64,000 bases of DNA from Acidimangrovimonas sediminis. GTDB lineage: Bacteria; Pseudomonadota; Alphaproteobacteria; Rhodobacterales; Rhodobacteraceae. Below, piece after piece: positions 27,887-37,085 of the stretch (positions within the stretch are counted from its first letter, which is position 1; every line of letters starts with the position of its first letter). A program made the position numbers and the translations under genes. The notes under the pieces were generated by a model, which was given only the letters and a program-made list of their open reading frames with translations, had not been told where the DNA came from and made no database searches. The stretch covers positions 124,001 to 188,000 of the forward strand of contig NZ_PHSN01000004.1 in the NCBI RefSeq assembly GCF_002871005.1. Direction: 5' to 3'.

Positions 27887-27930
27887 ATGCGCGCGAAAAG
27901 ACCGCGAAACGACTCGGTGAAACGCGCAAT

Positions 27931-29397
27931 ATGCCAACGCCTTCCACGACCGCGCTGACCCCGGGCGGGCAGCCGCAGGGCGCCGCCCCGACGGCCCGTG
28001 CCCCGTTGCCAAGTTCCGCCTTTCTTGCCGTGATGCTGTCGGCGGTGGCGCTGTTGGAACTCGCGGGGCGGGCGACAGGGAACGGGGTTCTGCAGCAGGC
28101 GGCCTGGGTGGCGATGGGGGGCGTGGTGCTGGGCAGTCTGCGCCGCATCGGCCTGCGCGAGACCTACCTTCTCAGCCTGTCCGCCGTGCTGTCGGCCCTC
28201 GTTTTGTGGCATGCGAAGGACGCGGGCAAGGTGCTTTCGGGCGCGCTTGACCAGGCCTCGTTCCTGATGGCGTTCATCCTGCTTCTCGGTCTATTGCACG
28301 AGACCGCCTCGACTTCGCCCTCGGTCGCGGCCTGCGGGGAATACCTGACGCGGCAGCCCCCGGGGCGGCGGTATTACGTGCTGAACCTCGGCACCGCGAT
28401 CCTTGCCGTGCTGTTCAACCTTGGCGTCGTCAGCTTCCTCGTTCCGCTGATCCAGAAGGGGATCGAGAAGGCCACCCCGGGCGACGCGCTGAACCCGGTG
28501 CGCGAGCGGCGCCAGGTCTCGGCGCTTCTGCGCGGCTTCGCGTGGTGCGTGATCTGGTCGCCCACCGCGATCGCCCCGCTGGCGCTGGTGGAGCTTATTC
28601 CCGGCGTGAACCGCCTGTTGTGGATCGAGTACGGTCTGGCCGTCTTCGTGCTGATGCTGATCCTCGGCGCGCTGGAAGACAGGATCCGGTTCCGCAGTTT
28701 CCGCCCGTCGGGCAAGCGGGTGGCGGCGCCGTTTCCGGTGATTCCGGCGCTGAAATTCGCGGCGGCCTGCGCCTGGCTCTTCGGGATGGCGGCGATCGCG
28801 ATGGAGCTGTCGCACAATACCGTGATCTTCGGGCTCATGCTGGCCTGTCCGCTGATGATGCTGGGCTGGCTTGCGGTGCAGTTCGGTGCGCCCGCGCCCG
28901 GGGCCGGCACCGCGATGCGCGCCCGCCTCGGCGCGATCCTCGGGCGCGGGGTGCCGCATAGCGCGCCGGTCGCGATCACGCTGGCGAGCTCGGGCTACAT
29001 CGGGGTTGCGGCGGCGTCGCTGGTTAATGCGCCGGCGCTGGCGCAGCTTCTGCATCTCGACGGCATTCCGCAATACGTCCTGTTGTCGATCCTGCCGCCC
29101 ACGCTGACCGTGATCAGCCTGCTGGCGCTGTCACCGATCATGCTTGCGGTGTTCTTCGGCTCGCTCTTCGCGGCACTGCCTCAGATGCCGGCCGACCCCA
29201 CGCTGATCGCCTTCGCGATCTCCTGCGGCTGGGCGCTGTCGATGACCTTTTCGCCCTTCGCGACGGTCGTGCTGATGGTCGACCGGGTCGGCGGCATCGC
29301 CCCCCGGCGCCTGACCTGGGGCTGGAACGCCGTCTTCACCCTGATCTGTGCGATCGCCCTGGTGCCGGTGTTCTGGGTGCTGACCGGCGGGCATTAG
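27931..29397 (+). CDS. multi-pass membrane protein, ion-transporter-like
   Basis: 488 aa with about eleven hydrophobic helices and a short Pro/Ala-rich N-terminus. Features include GVVSFLVPLIQKGIEKATPGD and a later CGWALSMTFSPFATVVLMVD segment; two half-repeats with Ser/Thr-Pro breaks in the helices (WSPTAIAPLAL and TFSPFATVVL) recall the hairpins of ion-transporter (IT) superfamily members such as ArsB/CitM/DctM. I do not recognise a named family. It stands alone, with a palindrome upstream; nothing nearby suggests the substrate. Start at ATG 27931 lacks a strong ribosome site. Confidence 0.65.
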   Translation: MPTPSTTALTPGGQPQGAAPTARAPLPSSAFLAVMLSAVALLELAGRATGNGVLQQAAWVAMGGVVLGSLRRIGLRETYLLSLSAVLSALVLWHAKDAGKVLSGALDQASFLMAFILLLGLLHETASTSPSVAACGEYLTRQPPGRRYYVLNLGTAILAVLFNLGVVSFLVPLIQKGIEKATPGDALNPVRERRQVSALLRGFAWCVIWSPTAIAPLALVELIPGVNRLLWIEYGLAVFVLMLILGALEDRIRFRSFRPSGKRVAAPFPVIPALKFAAACAWLFGMAAIAMELSHNTVIFGLMLACPLMMLGWLAVQFGAPAPGAGTAMRARLGAILGRGVPHSAPVAITLASSGYIGVAAASLVNAPALAQLLHLDGIPQYVLLSILPPTLTVISLLALSPIMLAVFFGSLFAALPQMPADPTLIAFAISCGWALSMTFSPFATVVLMVDRVGGIAPRRLTWGWNAVFTLICAIALVPVFWVLTGGH

Positions 29398-29555
29398 GGC
29401 GGCGGCGCCCGGACGCCGGGGTGGGGCCGGGGGCGGAGCCTTGGCATGACACATGCTTGACGTGCGGCGCCGATAGCGTCACCCCGGTAGGCGGACGCGA
29501 CACGACAGACGCGACAGGCAAGACGCTATAGGCCGGAACAGGGGGAGAATACGGT

Positions 29556-31163
29556 ATGATAACAGGCACCTTGCGCCGCTTCGCGGGGTTCTTCGCGGTT
29601 GCGGTCCTGACCCTCATGTTCCTTGCCGCGGTGCCGCTTTCGCCGTGGTTCTGGCTTGCCGCCGCCGCGGGGGGCTGGCTGACCGTCCTCGGGGTCTACG
29701 ACATCATGCAGTCGCGTCATTCGATCCTGCGCAACTATCCCGTGCTCGGCCACATGCGGTTCCTGTTTGAAGGCATCCGCCCCGAGATCCGGCAGTACCT
29801 GATCGAAAGCGATGTCGAGGAGGAGCCGTTCTCGCGCGACAGCCGCGCCATCGTCTACCAGCGCGCCAAGGGGGTGGAGGACAAGCGCCCCTTCGGCACG
29901 CGCGAACGGGTCTACGAGGCGGGCTATACCTGGCTTACCCATTCGGTGCAGCCGCTGCACCTGGCCAATTCCGACTTTCGCGTCACCATCGGCGGGCCGT
30001 CGTGCAGGGTTCCCTACGATGCCTCTCTCTACAACATCTCGGCGATGAGCTTCGGCGCGCTGTCGGCCAACGCGATCGAGGCGCTGAACCGGGGCGCCAA
30101 GATGGGCGGGTTCGCCCATGACACCGGCGAGGGCGGGATATCGCGCTACCACCGCGCGGGCGGCGGGGATCTGATCTACGAGATCGGTTCGGGCTATTTC
30201 GGCTGCCGCAATCCCGACGGGTCGTTCTCGACCGAACGGTTCGCGGAACAGGCCGCCAGCGACCAGGTGAAGATGGTCGAGATCAAGCTGAGCCAAGGCG
30301 CCAAGCCAGGCCATGGCGGGATGCTGCCGGCGTCGAAGATCTCGCCCGAGATCGCCGAGGCGCGCGGCGTGCCGATGGGAGAGGATTGCGTCTCGCCGCC
30401 TTCGCATTCGGCCTTCACAACGCCCGCCGGGCTGATGGAGTTCATCGCCACGCTGCGCGAGCATTCGGGCGGCAAGCCGGTGGGGTTCAAGCTGTGCATC
30501 GGCCACCGGCGTGAGTTCATGTGCATGGTGAAGGCGATGATCGAGACCGGGATCGCGCCCGATTTCATTGTCGTCGACGGCAAGGAGGGCGGCACCGGTG
30601 CCGCACCGCTGGAATTCGCCAACCACGTCGGCATGCCGCTGACCGAGGGGCTTACCTTCGTGCACAACACCCTGCGGGGCGCCGGGCTGCGCGACCAGAT
30701 CCGTATCGGGGCCGCGGGCAAGCTCATCTCGGCCTTCGACATCGCGCGGGCCTTTGCGCTTGGGGCCGACTGGGCGAACTCTGCCCGGGGCTTCATGTTC
30801 GCGCTGGGGTGCATCCAGGCGCAATCGTGCCACACCAACCGCTGCCCGGTGGGCGTGGCCACGCAGGACAAGCTGCGCCAGCGCGCGCTCTACGTCCCCG
30901 ACAAGGCCGAGCGCGTCGCGCGGTTCCACCGCAACACGATGAAGGCGCTGGCAGAGATGGCGGGGGCGGCGGGCCTTGAGGATCCGCGCAACTTCCAGCC
31001 GCGGCATTTCATGCAGCGCGGACCCGATGGCGAGATGGTCGAGGGCAGCGAGGCCTGGGGCTACCTGCCCGAGGGCTTCCTGATCGCTGGCGAAGGCGGC
31101 GATGCCGACTACCTGAAACGCTGGGCGCGTGCTTCGGCCTCCAGCTTCGCCCCGCCGGACTGA
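29556..31163 (+). CDS. membrane-anchored FMN-binding glutamate-synthase-like protein
   Basis: 535 aa. Two N-terminal hydrophobic helices (about residues 8-28 and 31-48), then a stand-alone GltB central/FMN domain: YNISAMSFGALSANAIEALN, HDTGEGGISRYH, FGCRNPDGSF, KLSQGAKPGHGGMLP, FIVVDGKEGGTGAAPLEF and the [3Fe-4S] cysteines in GCIQAQSCHTNRCPVGVATQ. It lacks the glutaminase domain of glutamate synthase. Such short GltB-like flavoproteins are common but their substrate is unproven. The start follows AGGGGGAGAAT. It lies alone before a convergent barrel gene. Confidence 0.87.
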   Translation: MITGTLRRFAGFFAVAVLTLMFLAAVPLSPWFWLAAAAGGWLTVLGVYDIMQSRHSILRNYPVLGHMRFLFEGIRPEIRQYLIESDVEEEPFSRDSRAIVYQRAKGVEDKRPFGTRERVYEAGYTWLTHSVQPLHLANSDFRVTIGGPSCRVPYDASLYNISAMSFGALSANAIEALNRGAKMGGFAHDTGEGGISRYHRAGGGDLIYEIGSGYFGCRNPDGSFSTERFAEQAASDQVKMVEIKLSQGAKPGHGGMLPASKISPEIAEARGVPMGEDCVSPPSHSAFTTPAGLMEFIATLREHSGGKPVGFKLCIGHRREFMCMVKAMIETGIAPDFIVVDGKEGGTGAAPLEFANHVGMPLTEGLTFVHNTLRGAGLRDQIRIGAAGKLISAFDIARAFALGADWANSARGFMFALGCIQAQSCHTNRCPVGVATQDKLRQRALYVPDKAERVARFHRNTMKALAEMAGAAGLEDPRNFQPRHFMQRGPDGEMVEGSEAWGYLPEGFLIAGEGGDADYLKRWARASASSFAPPD

Positions 31164-31195
31164 CCCGGCGCGGTGGGCAGGCGGCTTCCCGGGGA

Positions 31196-32404
31196 TCAGA
31201 ACTGGCGCGAGAGTTGAAGCCCCACGGCGTGGCTTTCGGCATCCGGCCCGAAGGTGCTCGAATAGTGCATGTTCACCTTGAGCCCGCCGATCAGCGCCAT
31301 GTTGACCCCGACCCCCAGCGTCACCTGGTTGGTCCCCGCCTGCGGCAGGCTGAGCAGCCAAGCCTCGCCGTTGGAGAGCTGATCGTAGCCGATGTCGGTC
31401 GCCACGTCGCGGTTGAAGAGATGGTGAAAATCGACCTGGAAGAAGGGTGAGACGGTGCCGAACGGGTGGCTGTTGTCGATACTGCCGTGGAGGCCCAGGT
31501 CGAACTCGCTCGCGCCGAAGGACTGGGCGCCGTAGGTCAGCGACTGACCGGGCTGATCCGCGGTGGTCTCGAACCCGTTCAGCTCCCCCGCGACGGAGCG
31601 GAGGCTGCCGTAGGAGGTCAGCCGCCAGCGTGGCGCGGGGATGGTGTAGCCCGCCTTGATCTCGCCGAAGGCCTGGCTGCCGGTGCGTGACCCCCGGGCG
31701 ATGCCGCCGTCGAAGGTGCGGCGGGAGTCGAAGCCCAGCAGGCCGTAGCCCGCGACCACGTCGACGAAGCGGTTGCTGCCGGCATCGAAGGAGCCGTAGA
31801 CCATCGCGGTGCTGTTGCGGCCGCTGGTATTGCTCACGTCGTCGCAGATCGAGACCTGCCCGTGTCCGTACCCCAGCGCGAAGCCGAGGATGGCGCGCGG
31901 GTTCATCTGGTAGTCGAGGCCCAGCGTCAGCCCGTTCGAGGCAAGGTCCACCGCACCCGCCGAGCCCAGGCTGATGTTGCCGCCGGCCCAGAGGCCAAGG
32001 CGCTGGCCCAGCAGGTTCTCGGGCGCGGTCGTCTTCTTCAGGATCGGCACCGTGGCGCCGCTGATCACCTGCGTCTGGCCCGGCACCTGTTCGGCGTCGG
32101 TCCAGGACTTGCGCTTGACGACCGGGGGCAGGGCGAACTTCATCCCGAAACTGTCGGTCGGCCGCCCGCTGCTGCGCAGCGTGGTCAGATGTGCCAGCAC
32201 GTTGTCGCCCTGGGTCTGGGAGAAGGCGATGGCCATGCCGTTCTGCGAGGAGACGATGCCGCTGACCTCGGGCATCTCGGTCGGGTCTGGCAGGACGAGC
32301 GCGCTTGCCCCGGCGCTGCCCGCACCGGTGGTGGCAAGCGTCAGCGCAGCCAGAAGGCTGCGCAGCATCGTCCGGTCAGGGAGGAGGATCCCGATCGTTG
32401 CCAT
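31196..32404 (-). CDS. outer-membrane autotransporter-type beta-barrel protein
   Basis: 402 aa. Signal-like N-terminus (MLRSLLAALTLATTGAGSAGA from residue 13), about 100 residues of spacer, then alternating amphipathic strands from LGLWAGGNISLGSAG to the end at LQLSRQF, with the C-terminal Phe needed for Bam-dependent insertion. The barrel (about 270 aa) resembles the autotransporter domain, but there is no long passenger, so it may be a stand-alone barrel. The start at 32404 has a weak GCGGGAA site; 32368 would place the signal peptide at the very start but has no site. No operon partner. Confidence 0.72.
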   Translation of the reverse strand: MATIGILLPDRTMLRSLLAALTLATTGAGSAGASALVLPDPTEMPEVSGIVSSQNGMAIAFSQTQGDNVLAHLTTLRSSGRPTDSFGMKFALPPVVKRKSWTDAEQVPGQTQVISGATVPILKKTTAPENLLGQRLGLWAGGNISLGSAGAVDLASNGLTLGLDYQMNPRAILGFALGYGHGQVSICDDVSNTSGRNSTAMVYGSFDAGSNRFVDVVAGYGLLGFDSRRTFDGGIARGSRTGSQAFGEIKAGYTIPAPRWRLTSYGSLRSVAGELNGFETTADQPGQSLTYGAQSFGASEFDLGLHGSIDNSHPFGTVSPFFQVDFHHLFNRDVATDIGYDQLSNGEAWLLSLPQAGTNQVTLGVGVNMALIGGLKVNMHYSSTFGPDAESHAVGLQLSRQF

Positions 32405-32845
32405 GCCCGTTTTCCCGCCTGCAGCGTGTTCGGAGAAGGGGCGCGTCCGCGGCGGGGGCGCCCTATGTCCTGCGATGCAGATTCGTCTTAGAAAGTTGCC
32501 TGTCTTGGGGTTCAGGAAACTACGGGACGGGCCTCATATGGCAACAGGGTTGTTGGCCTGTGCCCGGTCACTTTTTTCCCGCGGCGGGGGAGGCGCGGCG
32601 TTTGCGCAACGCGTGACGGGCGCATCCCGGGGGAGCGCCTGAATTTTCGCCGCCTTGCCCATGTCACGGGCATCGGTGTGCGGGGGCGGGGTCTGCGTCC
32701 TGAAAAACGAAAAAGGCGCCCCGCTGGGCGCCCAGTATTCGGCCTGTGGCTGGCCGCCGTTTCCGGCCTCTGCGGCTGACCGGGGGCAACGGGCGCCCCC
32801 GGGGGATCAGCCGGTGCGATCAGGCAGCCGGATCAGGTGCCGAGA
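32405..32845. other. 440-bp region without a supported gene
   Basis: Contains the probable promoter of the barrel gene, a minus-strand terminator (32703-32733) and a 13-bp tandem repeat reaching into the next gene. Open frames here lack ribosome sites and protein-like sequence. Confidence 0.5.
32703..32733 (-). terminator. rho-independent terminator of the MepK-like gene
   Basis: GGCGCCC (32715-32721) and GGGCGCC (32726-32732) form a perfect stem with a 4-nt loop. The A-rich 32703-32714 gives a run of T on the minus strand, so it terminates leftward transcription, about 110 bp past the stop codon. Confidence 0.75.
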
Positions 32846-32856
32846 TCAGGCGCCCC
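32805..32856. repeat. 13-bp tandem repeat (4 units) over the MepK-like stop codon
   Basis: Units start at 32805, 32818, 32831 and 32844, each beginning GATCAG followed by a variable heptamer. The TGA stop of the gene (32846-32848, minus strand) is in the last unit; the other units add TGA codons in other frames. It parallels the 14-bp repeat at 8451-8506. Confidence 0.85.
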
Positions 32857-33412
32857 AGGTGCGGACCGGGCCGCAATCCATGTGGACGAAGTCCGAATGG
32901 GTGTATTTGCCGACGCCGCCCGCCCGGCACGCCAGCGCAGCGCGGTAGATTTGCGCGACCGAGCGCGACTGAAGCCGGAGGTCGGCCGCCTCGCCCTTCA
33001 TGTGGAGCGAGTGCTTGGCCACCCCGCGCGAGCGCGAGCGGAGCATGGCGTTGGTCTGCGGCGAGCGGTAGCCCGAGAGCAGCATGTAGCTTTCGTCGAT
33101 GTCGAGAAGGGCATGCGTGGCGGCAACGATGTCGATGGTGCGTGCGTCGATCCGCTTGACCGTGTCGGTGCGCCAGTCGCGCATGAAGTAGGTGATCTCG
33201 TCCAGCGCCTCGGGGACGTACTTGCCGTCGACCCAGTAGATCGTGTCGATGCTTTCGCCCGTCCGGCCCGAGTACATCTTGAGCCTGCGAATGTCACCCG
33301 CGCCGCGCAGGAAGCCGAAGGCGTTTGCATAGGTCGGGGCGGCCACCACGCTGGTCATCGCAAATGCGCCCAGCAAGCCACGCCGAGTGAGGCCCGTTCT
33401 CTTGTCAGTCAT
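32846..33412 (-). CDS. DUF882 peptidase, MepK/YcbK-like
   Basis: 188 aa with a twin-arginine signal (LTRRGLLGAFAMTSVVAAPT), so Tat-exported. The M15-like fold is visible in LSGYRSPQTNAMLRSRSRGV, KHSLHMKGEAADLR (zinc His and Asp) and KYTHSDFVHMDCGPVRTW (second zinc His). In E. coli MepK (YcbK) cleaves peptidoglycan cross-links made by L,D-transpeptidases. Here it is divergent from an LdtD-like gene, the same pairing as ycbB/ycbK of E. coli, which supports the assignment. The start at 33412 is fixed by the Tat leader; its ribosome site is weak. Confidence 0.85.
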   Translation of the reverse strand: MTDKRTGLTRRGLLGAFAMTSVVAAPTYANAFGFLRGAGDIRRLKMYSGRTGESIDTIYWVDGKYVPEALDEITYFMRDWRTDTVKRIDARTIDIVAATHALLDIDESYMLLSGYRSPQTNAMLRSRSRGVAKHSLHMKGEAADLRLQSRSVAQIYRAALACRAGGVGKYTHSDFVHMDCGPVRTWGA

Positions 33413-33792
33413 TAGGATCGCCTGTCCAGTTCTGCTTGTGTCGATGGCCCCGTTACGCCGAGGTCTATCGTCCGTCCGTCTCATCCCCAGATGTGCACCT
33501 TGTATGCCACAATAGCCGTGAGTTCCCAACATGGAGTTCCCGCAATTCCGCACTCTATACAGGCATCGGCAAAAATTTGCTTAATCCGAAAGCAGTAGGC
33601 CCTATGCGGCGGGGGCAGGTGGTGCCGCGACCGCTGTGCCGTTGCACGGGCGCGTGCGGTGCGATCGGCACTGCCGCGTGGCAGGGCGTTGCGAAACTGC
33701 GACAGGCGGAAGGCGACCGGCGCCGCGCCATGGACACGCCCGGGGAAAACCCCAAATGTCCCTTGATGGGTTTATACATTTCCGAGGTCGCC
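33413..33792. other. divergent intergenic region MepK-like / LdtD-like
   Basis: 380 bp holding promoters for both cell-wall genes. The stretch around 33561-33590 is locally AT-rich (ggcaaaaatttgcttaatcc) and is the best promoter candidate. No RNA gene or clear operator is seen. Confidence 0.4.
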
Positions 33793-35547
33793 ATGCCGAT
33801 CAGTGCCCCCGAAGACCGCCGCGTCGCGGTGTCCGCTCCGTCCCGCGGCCGGTCCCGGCTTGTTGTGGCCGGTGCGGTCTGCGCCGCCGTCGCGCTGGCA
33901 CCGGCGATCGCCGGCGCCCAGGCCGTGTCCGCCCCCGCGGCGGACGCCGGGGTCACGCTGTCCGCGCCGGCGATCACCGGCGACCAGGTTTCGGCCCCGG
34001 TTGCGGCCCCCGCCGCCGACCCCGTGGCCGCTCCGGTGCTCAGCCCGTTCCACCAGGCCCTTGCCGCCGCGGTGGGCAGTGACAAGGTACTGGCCGAGTT
34101 CTACCAGGCCCGCGACTGGAAGCCGCTCTGGACCGGGATGGGAGACGCCGGCCGGCGTCAGGCCTTCTTCCAGGCGATCTCGACGGCGGCCGACCAGGGC
34201 CTGCCGCAGGAACGCTATGACCCGAGGATCCTGGCCCAGGCCTTCCGCGACGTGCAGACCGAACGGGATCGTGGCCAGCTCGAGGCGCGGATGAGCCGCA
34301 CCTTCCTTGACTGGGCGCATGACGTGCAGACCGGGGTATTGCGGCCGGCCTCGATCTCTTCGGCCCTCGTGCTTACGGTCCCGCTGCGCGACCCGCTCAA
34401 GACGATCGAGGCCTTCGCGTCCTCGGATCCGGCGGGTTACCTTGCCAAGCTGCCGCCGCAGATGCCGCAGTACCGCCGCCTCGTGAAGGCCAAGATGGAC
34501 ATGGAGCGCCTGATCGCCGCCGGTGGCTGGGGTCCGACGGTGCCGGGGCGCAAGCTCAGCCCCGGGGACAATGGCCCTGACGTGGTGGCGCTGCGCAACC
34601 GCCTGATCGCGATGGGCTACCTCGGGCGGACCAACGCGGCGGGCTATGACGGCCAGCTTCAGGCCGCGGTACAGCTGTTCCAGGAAGATCACGGCCTCGT
34701 GCCCGATGGCGTTGCCGGGCCGGAGACGCTGGGCCAGATCAACGATTCCGCCGAGGACCGCCTGAAATCCATCGTCGTCGCGCTGGAACGCCTGCGCTGG
34801 CTGAACATGCCTTGGGGCAAGCGCCACGTCTGGGTCAACGAGGCCGACTTCACCGCGCGCGTCGTCGATGACGGCAAGACCACGTTCGAGACCCGCGCCG
34901 TGATCGGGCGCAGCCAACTTGACCACCAGAGCCCAGAATTCTCGGACCAGATCGAGTTCATGGTGGTGAACCCCTACTGGAACGTCCCGCGCTCGATCGC
35001 GACCAAGGAATACCTGCCGCAGCTGCAGCGCAACCCGAACGCCGTCAGCTATCTTCAGGTGGTGAACGCGCAGGGCCAGGTGATCGACCGCAACTCGGTC
35101 GACTTCAACCAGTACACCAAGAACACCTTCCCGTTCGAGATGAAGCAGCCGCCGTCGTCGCGCAACGCGCTGGGGCTGGTGAAGTTCATGTTCCCCAACA
35201 GGTGGAACATCTACCTGCACGACACGCCGTCGAAATCGCTGTTCTCGCGCAACACGCGCGATTTCAGCCATGGCTGCATCCGCCTGAACGACCCGTTCGA
35301 CATGGCCTATACCCTGCTTGCCCCACAGACGAATGACCCGAAGGCGGTGTTCAAGGCGGCGCTGAACACCGGCAAGGAGCGGACGATCATGCTCAAGACC
35401 CCGGTGCCGGTGCATCTGACGTACTTCACCGCCTGGCCCACGCCCAAGGGCGGGATGGAGTATCGCCGCGACGTCTACGGCCGCGACGCCCTGATCTTCG
35501 AGGCGCTGCAGAAGGCCGGGGTGGCGCTCGACCCGCTTCGGGGCTAA
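33793..35547 (+). CDS. L,D-transpeptidase, LdtD/YcbB type
   Basis: 584 aa. Signal/anchor at about residues 17-38 (LVVAGAVCAAVALAPAIAGA), an Ala/Pro-rich linker, a helical N-terminal scaffold, a peptidoglycan-binding module (LSPGDNGPDVVALRNRLIAM to DGVAGPETLGQIN), and the YkuD catalytic domain with the substrate subdomain NPYWNVPRSIATKEYLP and the catalytic motif FSHGCIRLND, Cys near residue 495. It forms 3-3 cross-links between meso-DAP residues in the periplasm. A GAGG site sits upstream of the ATG at 33793; an in-frame ATG at 33766 is less likely. Divergent from the MepK-like hydrolase. Confidence 0.93.
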   Translation: MPISAPEDRRVAVSAPSRGRSRLVVAGAVCAAVALAPAIAGAQAVSAPAADAGVTLSAPAITGDQVSAPVAAPAADPVAAPVLSPFHQALAAAVGSDKVLAEFYQARDWKPLWTGMGDAGRRQAFFQAISTAADQGLPQERYDPRILAQAFRDVQTERDRGQLEARMSRTFLDWAHDVQTGVLRPASISSALVLTVPLRDPLKTIEAFASSDPAGYLAKLPPQMPQYRRLVKAKMDMERLIAAGGWGPTVPGRKLSPGDNGPDVVALRNRLIAMGYLGRTNAAGYDGQLQAAVQLFQEDHGLVPDGVAGPETLGQINDSAEDRLKSIVVALERLRWLNMPWGKRHVWVNEADFTARVVDDGKTTFETRAVIGRSQLDHQSPEFSDQIEFMVVNPYWNVPRSIATKEYLPQLQRNPNAVSYLQVVNAQGQVIDRNSVDFNQYTKNTFPFEMKQPPSSRNALGLVKFMFPNRWNIYLHDTPSKSLFSRNTRDFSHGCIRLNDPFDMAYTLLAPQTNDPKAVFKAALNTGKERTIMLKTPVPVHLTYFTAWPTPKGGMEYRRDVYGRDALIFEALQKAGVALDPLRG

Positions 35548-35679
35548 ATCTCCGCCAGACGCAGTGGCAGGGTGCATGCCCTTCCGCGCGTGCCCCGGGG
35601 CCGGCCGCCTTGGCCTGTGGCCCGCGAAGGGGCGCATTGCCAGCACAGCACCAGGGGCGCGGGCCCCGAGGAGAGACCG

Positions 35680-36762
35680 ATGAGCCATAGCATCCAGGAG
35701 ATCGCGGCGGCGCTTGACGCCCGTGTCGAGGGCGACGGCAGCCTGATGATCCGCCGCCCGTCCGAGCCCGCGGCGGCCGGGCCGGAGGATCTCGCCCTTG
35801 CCATGGATCCGCGCTACGCCGAGGGCCTGTCGCAGGGCCGGGCGCAGGCGGCGATCCTGTGGGACGGCGCCGACTGGCAGGCGCTCGGCCTGAAGGCCGC
35901 GATCTTCGTGCCGCGGCCGCGTTACGCCATGGCCGGGCTGACCCGGCTGATGGATCCCGGTCCGGCCATCGCGCCGGGCATCCACCCGATGGCGGCGATC
36001 GACGCGACGGCCGAGATTGGCGAGGGCGCGGCGATCGGCCCCTTCGTCAGCATCGGCCCAGGCGCGAAGGTCGGGCCGCGCGCCCGCATCGCCTCGCACG
36101 TGTCGATCGGCGCGGGGGCCATCGTCGGCGCCGACGCGATGCTCCTGGAAGGGGTGCGGATCGGCCATCACGTGCGGATCGGCGACCGCTTCATCGGCCA
36201 GCCGGGCGCGGTGGTGGGGGCCGACGGCCTGTCCTTCGTCACGCCCGAGAAGTCGGGGGTCGAGGAGGTGCGCGAGAACCTCAAGGACCGCACCGAGATC
36301 CGTGCCCAAAGCTGGACGCGCATCCATTCTCTGGGCTCGGTCACGGTCGGCGACGACGTGGAGCTTGGCGCCAACACCTGCGTCGACCGCGGCACGATCC
36401 GCGATACCGTCATCGGCTCGGGCTGCAAGATCGACAACCTGTGCCACATCGCCCACAACGTGGTCATGGGGCGCGATTGCCTGATGGCCGCGCAGACCGG
36501 CATCGCCGGGTCCACCCGGATCGGCGACCGGCTGGTGATGGGCGGGCAGGCGGGCATCGCCGACAACCTCCAGATCGGCAATGACGTGATCTGCACCGCC
36601 GCCGCCAAGGTGCTGTCGAACGTGCCGGCGGGGCGCGCGGTCATGGGCTATCCGGCGATGAAGATGGAAACCAACATCGAGGCCTACAAGGCGCTGCGCC
36701 GGCTGCCGCGGCTGGCGGCCCAGGTGGCGGAGTTGCAAAAAGCTGTTTCAAAGGGTGGCTAG
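35680..36762 (+). CDS. lpxD: UDP-3-O-acylglucosamine N-acyltransferase (LpxD)
   Basis: 360 aa. N-terminal sugar-nucleotide-binding domain ([16 protein letters not shown]), then a left-handed beta-helix of hexapeptide repeats ([20 protein letters not shown] onward), the catalytic His in [12 protein letters not shown] and a C-terminal helix ([16 protein letters not shown]). LpxD adds the N-linked hydroxyacyl chain in lipid A synthesis using acyl-ACP. The usual genome copy sits by bamA-fabZ-lpxA; this copy lies with its own ACP and ketosynthase, so it may be a second LpxD for unusual acyl chains. The start is set by GAGGAGAG. The ACP follows after 54 nt. Confidence 0.88.
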   Translation: MSHSIQEIAAALDARVEGDGSLMIRRPSEPAAAGPEDLALAMDPRYAEGLSQGRAQAAILWDGADWQALGLKAAIFVPRPRYAMAGLTRLMDPGPAIAPGIHPMAAIDATAEIGEGAAIGPFVSIGPGAKVGPRARIASHVSIGAGAIVGADAMLLEGVRIGHHVRIGDRFIGQPGAVVGADGLSFVTPEKSGVEEVRENLKDRTEIRAQSWTRIHSLGSVTVGDDVELGANTCVDRGTIRDTVIGSGCKIDNLCHIAHNVVMGRDCLMAAQTGIAGSTRIGDRLVMGGQAGIADNLQIGNDVICTAAAKVLSNVPAGRAVMGYPAMKMETNIEAYKALRRLPRLAAQVAELQKAVSKGG

Positions 36763-36816
36763 GGTCGGTACACCGGCCGCGAGGAACAGCACAGGCGCAG
36801 GGGAGAGGGCAGTCAG

Positions 36817-37083
36817 ATGGCGGAGAACATCCGGAACAGGGTGATCGCGATCCTCGCGGAACAGGCCGTGCTGGAGCCGTCCGACGTCAAGATGGATTCC
36901 ACCCTCGAGACGCTGGGCATCGACAGCCTGGGCCTCGTGGAATCGATCTTCGCGATCGAGGAGGCCTTTGACGTAAGCGTCCCCTTCAACGCCAACGAAC
37001 CCGAGAAGAGCGCGTTCGACATCTCCTCGGTCGCGGCCATCGTTGCGGCGGTCGAAACCCTCGTGGCGGACCAGAAGGGTTAG
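36817..37083 (+). CDS. dedicated acyl carrier protein
   Basis: 88 aa, acidic. The 4'-phosphopantetheine site is S37 in LGIDSLGLVE. It differs from housekeeping AcpP (no DSLDTVEL) and has a PFNANEPEKSAFDISSV insert before the last helix, like specialised ACPs. It probably carries long or hydroxy acyl chains for the LpxD next door and the ketosynthase that follows 2 nt downstream. Ribosome site AGGGGAGAGGG. Specific partner assignment is inferred from the three-gene arrangement. Confidence 0.85.
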   Translation: MAENIRNRVIAILAEQAVLEPSDVKMDSTLETLGIDSLGLVESIFAIEEAFDVSVPFNANEPEKSAFDISSVAAIVAAVETLVADQKG

Positions 37084-37085
37084 GC

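Noticed and set aside
33772-36738. 988-codon open frame on the minus strand across the LdtD-like and lpxD genes
   Set aside because: Antisense frame kept open by high third-position GC. It covers two well-defined genes and their intergenic gap and has no recognisable domain.
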